Notes: generated from the letters alone by a model not told the origin. A stretch of 64,000 bases of DNA from Planctomycetota bacterium (GCA_020638795.1 JACKHW010000008.1:1-64000); one strand, 5' to 3'. Positions 34,469 to 43,849 are shown, counted from the stretch's first letter. Numbers and translations are program-made.

Positions 34469-35623
34469 CTACCGCAGACGGACGACACGGTGGATCGAGT
34501 CGCCCGTCCCTATCCGGAAGCTGTCGGGGAACACCTTTCGAAACTCAGGGCGATGATTCGGATCGTTGCAGTGCAGATAGTACGTACCCGGCGGGACTTC
34601 GAATGGCACACCGCTCGGAGTCGCGAAGTGCGGTAGGTCACATCCTGCGGACAAGAACGCCAGCTCCAGCCCATCGACGGGGATCGGGTTTCCGCGCGCA
34701 TCGAGGGTTTGGATCAGTAGCGTGGAAACCCGCCGATTCGGCGGGCTCAAGTCGGCGATCCCTGGCGCTTCAAGTCGATCCAGTTTCCGAAACGGGACGG
34801 CGTGCCGCGAGATGCCGCTTCGCGCACCGAGGACGATGAAGTCGACCTTGCCGCTCGTTGTACTCGAGACTCCATCACAGTCGAAGCCTACGTGTGTCAG
34901 CGCGGTCGGGAAGCGATTGGCCAAGGTCACTTCGACCGCTCGAATCGTGTTCTCGAGTCTCCGTGGCCACCACTTCGCGTTCTCGAGAGCGGTTCTCCAC
35001 GTCAGGACACGATCGTGGATCGGCACTGCGACGGCGGCGACGAGGTCCGCTGCGAGGAGTTCGCGTCCTGCGTTCGCGAGCGAGTGCAGGTCGACCTCGA
35101 TGCTGTTGGCGCACGCTTTCGGGAGCTCGCCACTTTTCGTGTAGCCGATGAGGATCTGACTGTCGTCGCCCGACCGCACTTCATAGGTGCCGAGTCGAAG
35201 GCCACGGAGTGCGACGAGGCCGCTCTCGTCCGTCATCCTGTCGAACCTCAATGGTTGCGTCGGTGCCGCATCCGCTGCCGCCTCGTCGAAGTCGTCCGGC
35301 AAGAACTCCAGCTTCAGTCGCATGCCTGCGACCGGTGCAATCGCTTTCGAGCCCGGAATCCGACCGACGACGCGTAGTCGGTCGGGTTCGACCGCTGTTT
35401 GCTCGGCAACCGGGGCGACTTCGATGCGATCACCGTGTGCGAGTCCGCGACTCGACTCCGCGCTTTCACCCTTGCTCGTCGACTCGAGTCGTGCGAGCCG
35501 TGGAGCTTCCGTCCCACTCTCGAGAGCGAACACGGACACCAGCCAGCTCACCGTCGAGAAGAGAGCGAGCCCGAGCAGGATCAAGCCGAGGACGAAGGCG
35601 CGCCTCACGTGTCGTGTCGTCAT
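34469..35623 (-). CDS. Membrane-anchored protein with carboxypeptidase-regulatory-like regions, unknown function
   Basis: A protein of about 384 residues that I cannot assign to a named family. The N-terminus (MTTRHVRRAFVLGLILLGLALF) is a single hydrophobic anchor after a basic stretch, so the rest is outside the cytoplasm. An acidic, low-complexity linker (residues 40-85) follows. Segments such as GLVALRGLRLGTYEVRSGDD and VPFEVPPGTYYLHCND look like carboxypeptidase-regulatory (transthyretin-like) repeats. The ATG at 35623 is preferred over a longer frame to 35701 with an arginine-rich leader. It converges on the SRPBCC gene and lies 108 bases downstream of the oxoglutarate dehydrogenase gene. 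That gap holds only a GC-rich palindromic stretch near 35673-35692. Confidence 0.68.
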   Translation of the reverse strand: MTTRHVRRAFVLGLILLGLALFSTVSWLVSVFALESGTEAPRLARLESTSKGESAESSRGLAHGDRIEVAPVAEQTAVEPDRLRVVGRIPGSKAIAPVAGMRLKLEFLPDDFDEAAADAAPTQPLRFDRMTDESGLVALRGLRLGTYEVRSGDDSQILIGYTKSGELPKACANSIEVDLHSLANAGRELLAADLVAAVAVPIHDRVLTWRTALENAKWWPRRLENTIRAVEVTLANRFPTALTHVGFDCDGVSSTTSGKVDFIVLGARSGISRHAVPFRKLDRLEAPGIADLSPPNRRVSTLLIQTLDARGNPIPVDGLELAFLSAGCDLPHFATPSGVPFEVPPGTYYLHCNDPNHRPEFRKVFPDSFRIGTGDSIHRVVRLR

Positions 35624-35731
35624 CGAGCGCCGGTTGTCGCGTGATTGCCGGCGGGGGCGGACGTCGAAATCGGGCGCGCGGCGCGCGCTCGACGGATTCA
35701 ACGCGCCGCAAATCGTAGCATGCCCGGCCGT

Positions 35732-38700
35732 CTAGACGCGACCAAAGGCGCGATGGACGAGGTGCTCTTGCTCGGCCTTGTGGCGACTGTAGGAACCGGT
35801 CGCGGGGCTCGGAGACTCCGGCCGACCCGCGTACTGCAGACGCACGTCGCGGTCGAGGAAGCGCTGCAACATGAACGTCCACGCACCCATGTTGCGCGGC
35901 TCTTCCTGCACCCAGACCAGGGTTGCCTTCGGGTTGCGTCGTGCGATGGCAAGGAGGTGGTCCAGCGGTATCGGGTAGAGCTGTTCGACGCGGACGATCT
36001 CGACGTCGTCGATGTCGTTCGCGCTTCGGAACTCCAGCAGGTCGTAGTAGACCTTGCCCGTGCAGTAGAGGATGCGATTGGCCTTCTTCGGTGGAGTGGT
36101 GTCCTCGAGTACTTCCTCGAATCGACCATCCGTGAATTCTTTGGCATCACTCGCGGCGCGTTTGTCGCGCAGGAGACTCTTGGGAGTCAGTACGACGAGA
36201 GGGCGCGGTTCGCCCGAGAGGCCTTGCCGCCGGATCAGATGGAAGTACTGCACAGTGGTCGTGCAGTTGGCGACCGTGATGTTGCCACCCGAGCAGAGCT
36301 GCAAGAAGCGCTCGGGACGCGCACTCGAGTGCTCCGGACCTTGACCGTCGTATCCGTGGGGCAACAACAACGTCAAGCCGCTGGAGCGCTTCCACTTGGC
36401 GTGGCTCGAGACGATGAACTGATCGATCGGGATCTGTGCGCCATTGACGAAATCGCCGAACTGAGCCTCCCAGATCACGAGGTGTTGACGGTTCTTCGGC
36501 AAGAACGAGAAGCCGAACTCGAACGCGAGGGCCGCTTCTTCGGACAGCAGGGAATCCCACGCTTCGAAGCGCGCGCCGCCTCGTGCGAGTTTCGTCATCG
36601 GCACGTGTTCGGCACCGGTGATCTGATCGTGGATGACTGCATGTCGATGGCTGAACGTGCCTCGACCCGAGTCCTGCCCGGCAATGCGAATCGACACGGA
36701 GTCGCGTAGTAGCGAGCCGAACGCGAGTGCTTCGGCACAACCCCAGTCGACGCCGGTTTCACCGCGAACCATTTGTTCACGCCGGCGCAACTGTCGCAAC
36801 AAGTTCGGATGTGTCACGTGCCCTGCAGGCATCTTGTTGGACTCGTCGATGATCTCGACGAGTTCTTCGTGGTCGATGCCCGTGTCCGGCGAACGGCTCG
36901 TGACGTAGTCCACGGGTTCGTCGTCGTCGAGGTCGAGGATTTCTTCACGCGGCAGCTCGGTCGGTTTTTCGGCGTCTTCCGTCGCGCGCTTGCGCGCTTC
37001 GCGCAGCTCGTTCTCGCAACGCTCGACGATTTCGTCGAGCACGCTCTCTTCGATCCCGCCGCGTCGCATCAGGAGATTGCGGTAGGTCTGAGCGACCGTC
37101 GGGTGATTGCGAATCTTCTGATAGAGCACGGGTTGCGTGTATGCCGGCTCGTCTCCTTCGTTGTGGCCCCATCGTCGATAACAGACCATGTCGACGACGG
37201 CGTCTTCCCCGAACTCGTGGCGGAAATCGATGGCGACCCGCATCGCACGCAGCACCGATTCGGGATAGTCGCCGTTGGCGTGCAGAATGGGGGCAGTGAC
37301 GCCCTTGGCGATATCGGTGCAGAAATGTGTCGACCTCAGATCCTTCGGACTTGCCGTGAATCCGATCTGATTGTTGACGACGAAGTGGATGGTCCCGCCA
37401 TTGGCGTACGCGCGAAGGCGAGACATGTTGAGCGTCTCCGCGACGACGCCTTGGCCACTGAACGCTGCATCCCCGTGAATCAGGATCGCGAGCACCTTCT
37501 TGCGTTCGACGTCCCCCATCTGATCCTGAGCGGCACGCGTGATCCCGCACACGACGGGGTCGACTGCTTCGAGGTGGCTCGGGTTCGGCGACAAGAAGAC
37601 GTCGATGCGCTTGCCATCACGCGTTTCGTAGATGCCTTGTGCACCGAGGTGATACTTGACATCTCCCGATCCCTCGGTCGACAGAGGCAACAGCACGCCT
37701 TCGAACTCACGGAAGATCTGCGCGTAGCTCTTGCCGAGGATGTTCGCGAGCACGTTGAGACGCCCACGGTGTGCCATGCCGATGATGACTTTCTCGACAC
37801 CATGCCGGGCTGCGCGTTCGATGGCGTCTGCAAGTGCGGGGATCAACGAGTCGGCGCCTTCGAGCGAGAAACGCTTGTTGCCGACGTATTTCGTGTGGAG
37901 GAACTGCTCGAAGTGTTCAGCCAGAATCAACCGTTCGTAGATCTCGAGGCGTTCGTTGCGTTCGAAGGTCTCGTGCCGGTCTTCGCTTTCGACGTAGTCG
38001 CGTACCCAGTGCTTTCGCTTGCGCTCGACGACGTGCATGTATTCGACGGACCAACGGCGACAATATGTGCGCCGCAGCACCGTCAGGATGTCGCGCAACG
38101 TCATCCGGTCGCGACCCGTCATGCCGCCACACAAGAAGCTGCGGTCGAGGTCCCAGATCGTGAATCCGTAATTGGAAGGATCGAGTGAGCCGTATTCGGC
38201 TGGTGCGTACTCGAGAGGATCGAGATCCGCTAGCCGACAGCCGCGTACTCGATAGGCATTGATCATCGACCACACCGAGGCTTGCTTGTGGGCATCGTCG
38301 CGACGTGGATCGTGCTGGTCCTTGGCCATCGCATACGGCTTCCACGGCACGCGAAACGCTCGGAACACCGAGTCGTAGAAGCCATCCGCACCGTTCAGGA
38401 GATCTGCGACACGCTTCAACAAGAGGCCCGATTCTGCGCCTTGAATGACGCGATGGTCATAGGTACTCGTCATCGTCATGACGGGACCGACGGCGATCTC
38501 GGCGAGGCTCTCGGGCGACGCTCCGGAAACGTGGGGAGGCACGCCGATCGTGCCGGTCGCGATGATGAGACCTTGGCCCTTCATCAGTCGTGGCACACTC
38601 ATTTCCGTACCGAAGCCACCAGGGTTGGTGAGCGTGACGTTGGTGTTCTGATAGTCAGCGGTCGTCAGGGCTCCATCGCGTCCGCGGCGCACGAGGTCTT

Positions 38701-39484
38701 CGTAGGCGGTATGGAACTCCGCGAAGTTCATCGTCTCCGCGCACTTGATGCTCGGCACGACGAGCATGCGGCCCTTGGGACCGGGAACGTCGATCGCGAG
38801 GCCGAGGTTGACGTGCGCGGGCACCTTGCGTTGACCCTTGTCGTCTTCTTCGGTGTAACTGGCGGCGAGGCGCGTGTTCTCTCCTATCGCTTGAGCGAGC
38901 GCGAACGCGATGAGGTGGGTGTAGGACGCTTTGCCGAGTGCCCGGATTTGGAGGTGTTCGTTGAGGATCTGGCGATTCTCGGTCAGCACCTTGGCAGAGA
39001 TCGTGCGCACCGACGTGGCGACGGGAAGCGACAGGCTCGCTTCCATGTTGGTGACGATGCGCCCTGCGACACCGGTCAGTGGCTCGAGGATCGCGGCAGC
39101 GGGGTCCTTGGCCGAGGTCTCCGCGACATCTTGCGACTCCTTGGAATCGGAAGGCGCGGATGCAGGCTCCTTGGTCTTCGTCGCTTTCGTCTTCGAGGCT
39201 GACTTCTTCTTCTTGGTCTTCGTCGCTTCGACAGTCGCCGTGGTTTCGCTCGCATCGCCGCCCGCAGGCGCTCGTGAGGTGGCGCTCGGTTCGCCATTGT
39301 GCGTCGCCGCACCAGCCGACGTCACACCGGCTTTGCGCTCGAGTTGTTCGAAGATCGACTGCCAAGAGGAGTCGACGCTCGCCGCGTCGTGCTTCCAGTC
39401 GTCGAACAAGGCTTGGACGTAGCCTGCGTTGACGCCGTATTCGGCCTCGAAATCGATAGGGGTCGCTGTCTGCTTCGCACTCAT
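35732..39484 (-). CDS. kgd: Fused dihydrolipoyl succinyltransferase / 2-oxoglutarate dehydrogenase E1 (KGD/OdhA type)
   Basis: A 1250-residue enzyme of the TCA cycle that oxidatively decarboxylates 2-oxoglutarate. Residues 1-50 carry the E1 N-terminal helix (YGVNAGYVQALFDDW). A Lys/Ala/Thr-rich linker spans 60-125. Residues 125-385 are an acyltransferase catalytic domain ending STYDHRVIQGAESG with its active His. From about 395 to 1250 is thiamine-diphosphate E1, with MAHRGRLNVL, the GDAAFSGQG cofactor loop and VNNQIGFT. There is no lipoyl domain, as in actinobacterial OdhA and mycobacterial KGD, so a lipoylated partner must be encoded elsewhere. AAGG precedes the ATG at 39484. The architecture is best known from Actinobacteria. 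Confidence 0.93.
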   Translation of the reverse strand: MSAKQTATPIDFEAEYGVNAGYVQALFDDWKHDAASVDSSWQSIFEQLERKAGVTSAGAATHNGEPSATSRAPAGGDASETTATVEATKTKKKKSASKTKATKTKEPASAPSDSKESQDVAETSAKDPAAAILEPLTGVAGRIVTNMEASLSLPVATSVRTISAKVLTENRQILNEHLQIRALGKASYTHLIAFALAQAIGENTRLAASYTEEDDKGQRKVPAHVNLGLAIDVPGPKGRMLVVPSIKCAETMNFAEFHTAYEDLVRRGRDGALTTADYQNTNVTLTNPGGFGTEMSVPRLMKGQGLIIATGTIGVPPHVSGASPESLAEIAVGPVMTMTSTYDHRVIQGAESGLLLKRVADLLNGADGFYDSVFRAFRVPWKPYAMAKDQHDPRRDDAHKQASVWSMINAYRVRGCRLADLDPLEYAPAEYGSLDPSNYGFTIWDLDRSFLCGGMTGRDRMTLRDILTVLRRTYCRRWSVEYMHVVERKRKHWVRDYVESEDRHETFERNERLEIYERLILAEHFEQFLHTKYVGNKRFSLEGADSLIPALADAIERAARHGVEKVIIGMAHRGRLNVLANILGKSYAQIFREFEGVLLPLSTEGSGDVKYHLGAQGIYETRDGKRIDVFLSPNPSHLEAVDPVVCGITRAAQDQMGDVERKKVLAILIHGDAAFSGQGVVAETLNMSRLRAYANGGTIHFVVNNQIGFTASPKDLRSTHFCTDIAKGVTAPILHANGDYPESVLRAMRVAIDFRHEFGEDAVVDMVCYRRWGHNEGDEPAYTQPVLYQKIRNHPTVAQTYRNLLMRRGGIEESVLDEIVERCENELREARKRATEDAEKPTELPREEILDLDDDEPVDYVTSRSPDTGIDHEELVEIIDESNKMPAGHVTHPNLLRQLRRREQMVRGETGVDWGCAEALAFGSLLRDSVSIRIAGQDSGRGTFSHRHAVIHDQITGAEHVPMTKLARGGARFEAWDSLLSEEAALAFEFGFSFLPKNRQHLVIWEAQFGDFVNGAQIPIDQFIVSSHAKWKRSSGLTLLLPHGYDGQGPEHSSARPERFLQLCSGGNITVANCTTTVQYFHLIRRQGLSGEPRPLVVLTPKSLLRDKRAASDAKEFTDGRFEEVLEDTTPPKKANRILYCTGKVYYDLLEFRSANDIDDVEIVRVEQLYPIPLDHLLAIARRNPKATLVWVQEEPRNMGAWTFMLQRFLDRDVRLQYAGRPESPSPATGSYSRHKAEQEHLVHRAFGRV

Positions 39485-39532
39485 GCTCTTGCCTTGCGTT
39501 CTCGGCGAAGACGATAGCGAAGCAGAGCCGCG

Positions 39533-39548
39533 GACGCGCGGGCGCGTC
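39533..39548 (-). terminator. GC-rich palindrome after the isomerase-like gene
   Basis: GACGCGC and GCGCGTC are inverted repeats separated by two bases, directly after the stop at 39550 and 49 bases before the kgd start. It could act as a terminator stem with a smaller effective stem, but has no U-tract. Confidence 0.25.
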
Positions 39549-39549
39549 G

Positions 39550-40473
39550 TCAGAATGCCGAAGCCCGCACGAGTGCTGCGACGGCCGCCTTGTCCTCGGT
39601 CGGGTTGCACTCGCAGCCGACGAAGTCCCGATAGCCGAGATCGTACGCCTGCTTCAGCACGCGCGGATAGTGGATCTCACCAGTGCCCGGTTCGCGTCGG
39701 CCCGGGTGATCCGCGAGCTGGAGATACCCGATTTGGTCGAATCCCTCGCGCATGTGACCACAAAGATCGCCCTCGGAGATCTGCATGTGATAGAGGTCCC
39801 AGTTGATCTTGCACATCGGAGACGCGACTTCGCGACAAATACGGATTGCGCCTTCGCTCCCGTACAAGCAGTGACCCTTGTGGTCGACTCGGATGTTCAT
39901 CGCCTCGAGGATCATCATCACGCCGTGATCCTCGCAAATGGGAGCGGCGCGCTTGCACGCGGCGATGACGTGATCGTGCATTTCGCGCTGGGTCATTCCG
40001 GGTTGGTCGTTGCCGGCGACAATCGTCATCTTGCGACAACGCAGCTTCTTGGCAGCTTCGCACGAGGCTTCGACTTCTTCGACGAAGCGGTCGTGGTTCT
40101 TCGGATCGTTCATGCCGGGCACGAATCCCCACGCGGTGAACTGCGCGACTTCGATCCCGAGTTCTCCCGTGAGTTCGGCGATGTCGTCCAAGGGCTTCTT
40201 GCGCCAGGGCCAGAACTCGATTGCGGGAAAACCGGCTTCGTGCGCAGCGCGAATGCGATCGAGGAAACCGAGCGTTCGATACCACATTTCGATATTGCAG
40301 GCGAAACGCGTCTTGAGGCCCGCGAGTGGTCGATCGTCGTCGCTCTTCGCCGGCGCGGGAGGCGCTGGGGAATCTTGCCCGCGTGTCGCGGAAGCGGATG
40401 TGGCAGTGGCAGAACCGAGAACGGTTCCGGCTGCTGCGGACGCGAGCAAGGAACGACGTGTGAGTTCGGTCAT
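39550..40473 (-). CDS. Tat-exported hydroxypyruvate-isomerase-like TIM-barrel protein
   Basis: A 307-residue sugar-phosphate isomerase/epimerase-fold protein close to hydroxypyruvate isomerase. The N-terminus MTELTRRSLLASAAAG is a twin-arginine signal, so the protein is folded before export. The barrel shows FPAIEFWPWRKKP, MTIVAGNDQPG, MILEAMNIRVDHKGH, INWDLYHMQISEGD, YLQLADHPGRREPGTGEI and YRDFVGCECNPT. The Glu, Asp, His and Glu expected to bind a metal are in place. A long frame running on to 41910 lies opposite the DUF1579 gene and is not part of it. An exported isomerase is unusual in bacteria but common in this family in planctomycetes. Its substrate may be a keto-sugar. Confidence 0.86.
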   Translation of the reverse strand: MTELTRRSLLASAAAGTVLGSATATSASATRGQDSPAPPAPAKSDDDRPLAGLKTRFACNIEMWYRTLGFLDRIRAAHEAGFPAIEFWPWRKKPLDDIAELTGELGIEVAQFTAWGFVPGMNDPKNHDRFVEEVEASCEAAKKLRCRKMTIVAGNDQPGMTQREMHDHVIAACKRAAPICEDHGVMMILEAMNIRVDHKGHCLYGSEGAIRICREVASPMCKINWDLYHMQISEGDLCGHMREGFDQIGYLQLADHPGRREPGTGEIHYPRVLKQAYDLGYRDFVGCECNPTEDKAAVAALVRASAF

Positions 40474-40596
40474 CGTGATCTCTGGGGCGTGTTGTTCAAA
40501 CGGGATTCGAAAGCGCGAGAACTGTATCAGGTCGGTCGCAGTCGCGAAGGGTGGACAATCGTGCCCACTTGCTTCGACGAACCCGAGTCGCGATCC

Positions 40597-40622
40597 TTCG
40601 AGTATCCAACTGTTCACTCGAA
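40597..40622. promoter_or_regulatory. Inverted repeat upstream of the DUF1579 gene
   Basis: TTCGAGT at 40597-40603 and ACTCGAA at 40616-40622 are exact inverted repeats 12 bases apart, ending 34 bases before the ATG. They lie in the 183-base divergent region 40474-40656. The spacing suits a dimeric regulator or a leader hairpin. I see no convincing -10/-35 pair. Confidence 0.35.
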
Positions 40623-40656
40623 TGACGCGAACGACGCGTACTATCCGGAGGTCCAC

Positions 40657-41763
40657 ATGGTTCGATTCGACAAGTCTCTGCTCAACAAGTCTCTGCGCCT
40701 TGCTGCCGCGTTCAGCGTGCTCGCGCTCTTCATCAATCCTCTCGCTGCGCAAATGGGGGCGCCGCCTTCGCCCGAACTCGCAAAGTTCGATCGCATCCTC
40801 GGGAGCTGGAAGGGCGAGGGTTCGGTCTTCATGGCAGCAGGCCAAGACGCGGGGATGCCGTGGACCGGCACCTCGCGTTTCACGAAAGTGCTCAATGGCT
40901 ATTTCATTCGCGAAGATACGACCATCGATCTCGGTGGAGGTCAACAGATCGCGATGCTCGCGTTCTATGGATGGGATGAACGCCTGAAGAACTTCGTTCA
41001 GTATTCGACGTCGTCGATGGGCGGTACGTACGTGGCACCGCTCGACTGGGTGAGTGCGAACAAGTTCGTCGCGATGAACTCGATGCGCGCGATGAACCCG
41101 ATGACCGGAAAGGTCGAACGTGCGGTCGAGCGCTGGGCGACGACGTTCGGTGAAGGGGACAAGTCCTACGAAATCCTCGGTGAGAAAGCCGTCGACGGCG
41201 ACGCTTGGTTCCATCACGTCACCGGGAAGTTCACCAAGAGCGCAGAAGACGTGTCCGCCGTCGACGCCAACGCGAAGGCGATGATGCCGCCGGCAGAAGA
41301 AATGCAACGTCTCGAGAAGATGCGCGGCCTCTATGACGTGAAGGGTTCGATGCGCTGGGGACCCGGTGAAGACGAAGCCATGCCGATCAAGGGAACCGAG
41401 CGGATGGACATGATCTTCGGTGGTCAAGTGCTCTCGATGCGCACGATCGGCGAGCCAGCGGGAGACATGCCCGCCGACGCACAGTACGAAGGCCTTTCGT
41501 ACATCGGTTGGGACGCGGTCGACAAGAGCTACTCGTTGATCATGGTGTCCAACATGGGCGAGATGGCCCATCTCAAGATGTACGCCTCGGACAACGACTA
41601 CGTGATGATCCATACGTCGGTCGAGAACGGGATCACGATGGTCAAGCGCAGCGTGCTCCACTGTGACGACAACGGGAAAGCCACCAAGGTCGTGACCGAC
41701 CAAATGAACGGATCGTCCCCGGCCTTCGTGTCGTTCGAAGCGACCTACAAGATCCGCGACTGA
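40657..41763 (+). CDS. Secreted DUF1579 family protein
   Basis: A 368-residue exported protein. GGAGG at 40647-40651, five bases before the ATG, fixes the start. The signal peptide is SLRLAAAFSVLALFINPLAAQ. The mature protein has two halves. The first (ELAKFDRILGSWKGEGS, FTKVLNGYFIREDT, MLAFYGWDERLKNF) is a DUF1579-type lipocalin-like domain. The second (MRGLYDVKGSMRWGPGED, YIGWDAVDKSYSLIMV) looks like a diverged repeat. Members of the family have no established activity. It is 20 bases upstream of three AIM24 paralogues in the same direction and could be co-transcribed with them. Confidence 0.83.
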   Translation: MVRFDKSLLNKSLRLAAAFSVLALFINPLAAQMGAPPSPELAKFDRILGSWKGEGSVFMAAGQDAGMPWTGTSRFTKVLNGYFIREDTTIDLGGGQQIAMLAFYGWDERLKNFVQYSTSSMGGTYVAPLDWVSANKFVAMNSMRAMNPMTGKVERAVERWATTFGEGDKSYEILGEKAVDGDAWFHHVTGKFTKSAEDVSAVDANAKAMMPPAEEMQRLEKMRGLYDVKGSMRWGPGEDEAMPIKGTERMDMIFGGQVLSMRTIGEPAGDMPADAQYEGLSYIGWDAVDKSYSLIMVSNMGEMAHLKMYASDNDYVMIHTSVENGITMVKRSVLHCDDNGKATKVVTDQMNGSSPAFVSFEATYKIRD

Positions 41764-41783
41764 TCGAAACACGAGCGCGAACG

Positions 41784-42437
41784 ATGCACTTCGAGATCGA
41801 CGGGAATCCGGATTACGGCGAAGTCGTCGTCGCGCTCTCGCCTGGCGAAGATCTCCTCGTCGACAGCGGTTCGATGAGCCGAATGAGTGTCGACCTCGAC
41901 GTGCGTGCAACGACGATGGGAGGCTTGTTCAAAGCGCTCGGGCGCAAGCTCTTCGCTGGCGAGTCCTTACTCCTCGGACGCTACCACAGCGATCGGGGCG
42001 GCATCATCGCATTGTCGCCCGCCGTGCCCGGTACCGTGATGCATCGGGAGTTGCGCGGCGACTCGATCTTCTTGACGCGCGGTTCGTTCCTCGCGTGTTC
42101 TGCCGGGATCGAAATCCGAACGAAGTTCGGCGGACTCAAGTCGCTCTTCTCACGCGAAGGGGCGTTCTTGATCGAGTGCTCCGGCAGTGGACAGCTCTTT
42201 TACAACTCGTTCGGCGCGGTCGAGGAGCATGAACTCGACGGTGAGTTGATCGTCGACACGGGGCATGTCGTCGCGTGGGAACCATCGCTCGACTACACGA
42301 TTCGAGGCATGGGCGGGCTCAAGCAGACCATGTTCTCGGGTGAAGGGTTGACGATGCACTTCCGCGGCCGAGGACGATTGTGGCTCCAAACGAGAACGTT
42401 GCCAGAACTCGCGGGCTGGCTCGGAGCCTATTGCTGA
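41784..42437 (+). CDS. AIM24 family protein, copy 1
   Basis: A 217-residue protein of the AIM24/TIGR00266 family, which forms a TRAP-like beta fold. The conserved pattern is VVALSPGEDLLVDSGSMSRM, LFAGESLLLGRY, GTVMHRELRGDSIFLTRGSFL, DGELIVDTGHVVAWE and GEGLTMHFRGRGRLWLQT. There is no signal peptide. It is the first of three tandem paralogues and is separated from the second by two bases, so the set is probably an operon. Bacterial members have no firm function; a mitochondrial member affects inner-membrane organisation. Confidence 0.9.
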   Translation: MHFEIDGNPDYGEVVVALSPGEDLLVDSGSMSRMSVDLDVRATTMGGLFKALGRKLFAGESLLLGRYHSDRGGIIALSPAVPGTVMHRELRGDSIFLTRGSFLACSAGIEIRTKFGGLKSLFSREGAFLIECSGSGQLFYNSFGAVEEHELDGELIVDTGHVVAWEPSLDYTIRGMGGLKQTMFSGEGLTMHFRGRGRLWLQTRTLPELAGWLGAYC

Positions 42438-42439
42438 CA

Positions 42440-43147
42440 ATGAAGATCGAAATCGAGAACCGTGGCGCATTCGCCTCTGCGATCGTCAGCTTGCAAGCAG
42501 GCGAGCATTTCGTGTCCGAGGCCGGAGCGATGTACCGTGCGAGCTCGAACATCGATATCGATGTGACGACGCGGACGAAAGGCGGAGGTGGCGTCCTTGC
42601 TGGTCTCAAACGCTTGCTGGCGAGCGAGAGCTTCTTCTTCTCGAAGTACACCGTCGAGGGGGCAGGAGAAGGGCATGTCGGTCTCGCGCCCGTCCATCAG
42701 GGCGAACTCCGTGTGATCGAAGTCGAGCCCAAAACCACGTGGTTCTGCACGGGAGGCAGCTTCATGGGAGCATCCGAAGACATCGATCTCGATACGCAGT
42801 TCCAGGGGCTCAAAGGCTTTCTCGGTGGAGAGAGTCTGTCGTTCTTGCGCGCGACGGGCGAGGGCTCGTTGCTCGTGAGTGCATTCGGAAGGCTCGCCGA
42901 GATCGACGTCGAATCCGAGTTGATCGTCGATACCGGCCACGTCGTTGCATTCGACGACAACCTCGAATACTCGATCTCGAAAGCGGGGACTTCTTGGATG
43001 CACTCGTTCTTCGGGGGGGAGGGCTTGGTGTTCCGTTTCCGGCGTAAGCCCGAAGCGATCGCGAGAGGGCGACTGATCGTGCAATCCCACAACCCGAAAG
43101 ACCTCGGTCCTCGCCTCGGTGCGATGTTGCCACCAAAGCCCAGATGA
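42440..43147 (+). CDS. AIM24 family protein, copy 2
   Basis: A 235-residue AIM24 paralogue. Shared blocks are VSLQAGEHFVSEAGAMYRAS, LASESFFFSKYTVEG, TWFCTGGSFMGAS, ESELIVDTGHVVAFDD, GGEGLVFRFRR and GRLIVQSH. The ATG at 42440 lies two bases after the stop of copy 1. A longer frame from 42380 overlaps copy 1 and adds no similarity. Copies 1-3 are clearly diverged, so each may have its own partner, possibly in a hetero-oligomer. The gene ends just before copy 3. Confidence 0.9.
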   Translation: MKIEIENRGAFASAIVSLQAGEHFVSEAGAMYRASSNIDIDVTTRTKGGGGVLAGLKRLLASESFFFSKYTVEGAGEGHVGLAPVHQGELRVIEVEPKTTWFCTGGSFMGASEDIDLDTQFQGLKGFLGGESLSFLRATGEGSLLVSAFGRLAEIDVESELIVDTGHVVAFDDNLEYSISKAGTSWMHSFFGGEGLVFRFRRKPEAIARGRLIVQSHNPKDLGPRLGAMLPPKPR

Positions 43148-43160
43148 CGACGAGATGACG

Positions 43161-43844
43161 ATGAAGTACGAGATTCTCAGTCGACCTGTTTACGCCTCGC
43201 TCCAGGTCGAGCTGACGCCTGGCGACACGGTCGTCGCAGAGAGCGGCTCGATGGCTTGGATGGACCCGACGATCCAGGCCACGACGACGACGCGCGGTGG
43301 CATCTTGAAAGGCCTCAAACGCAAACTCTTGGCGGGTGAGAGCTTCTTCCAAAACACCTATTCGCTGCGCAACGGAGCGAGTTCTGGCCGCATTCGCCTG
43401 ACGCCGGGCTGCGCGGGGGACATCGTGGCTCTGCCGTTGCAGGACGGTGAACTCGTTCTCGAAAAGGGGGCGTACCTCGCCTCGCTACCGGGCGTCACGT
43501 GCGATGCGAAGTGGGACGGGTTTCGCGGGTTCTTCAACGAAGGCATGTTCTTGCTGCGATGCACGGGGACAGGTCTGCTCTTCTTCACGAGTTATGGCGC
43601 GATCCAGTGCATCGATGTCGATGGTGAGTACGTCGTCGACAACGGATTTGCCGTCGCATGGGATCCATCACTGACATACCGGTTGTCGCGAGCACGTCGC
43701 GTCCGGAGCTTCTTGTTCGGAGATCAACTGATACTCCGCTTCCAAGGTCGTGGTCGGGTATGGGTGCAGTCGCGGAGTCCGCATGCGCTCGCCAACTGGG
43801 TCTATCCTTGGCGACCCGATCCGCCGCGTAGCAACAACGATTGA
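43161..43844 (+). CDS. AIM24 family protein, copy 3
   Basis: A 227-residue AIM24 paralogue. It begins MKYEILSRPVYASLQVELTPGD, then VVAESGSMAWMDPTIQ, LLAGESFFQNTYS, LVLEKGAYLAS, DGEYVVDNGFAVAWDPS and ILRFQGRGRVWVQSR. Of the two nearby ATGs, 43161 has better spacing to GACGAG than 43155. MKYEI plus ESGSMAWM is the typical form of the most widespread bacterial AIM24 group. It ends five bases before the next small gene, so the run probably includes it. Confidence 0.9.
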   Translation: MKYEILSRPVYASLQVELTPGDTVVAESGSMAWMDPTIQATTTTRGGILKGLKRKLLAGESFFQNTYSLRNGASSGRIRLTPGCAGDIVALPLQDGELVLEKGAYLASLPGVTCDAKWDGFRGFFNEGMFLLRCTGTGLLFFTSYGAIQCIDVDGEYVVDNGFAVAWDPSLTYRLSRARRVRSFLFGDQLILRFQGRGRVWVQSRSPHALANWVYPWRPDPPRSNND

Positions 43845-43849
43845 TCGTC

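Noticed and set aside
40474..41910. N-terminal extension of the isomerase-like frame to give 786 residues
   Set aside because: It lies opposite the DUF1579 gene, which has GGAGG and a signal peptide. The Tat signal at 40473 marks the real start of the isomerase-like protein.
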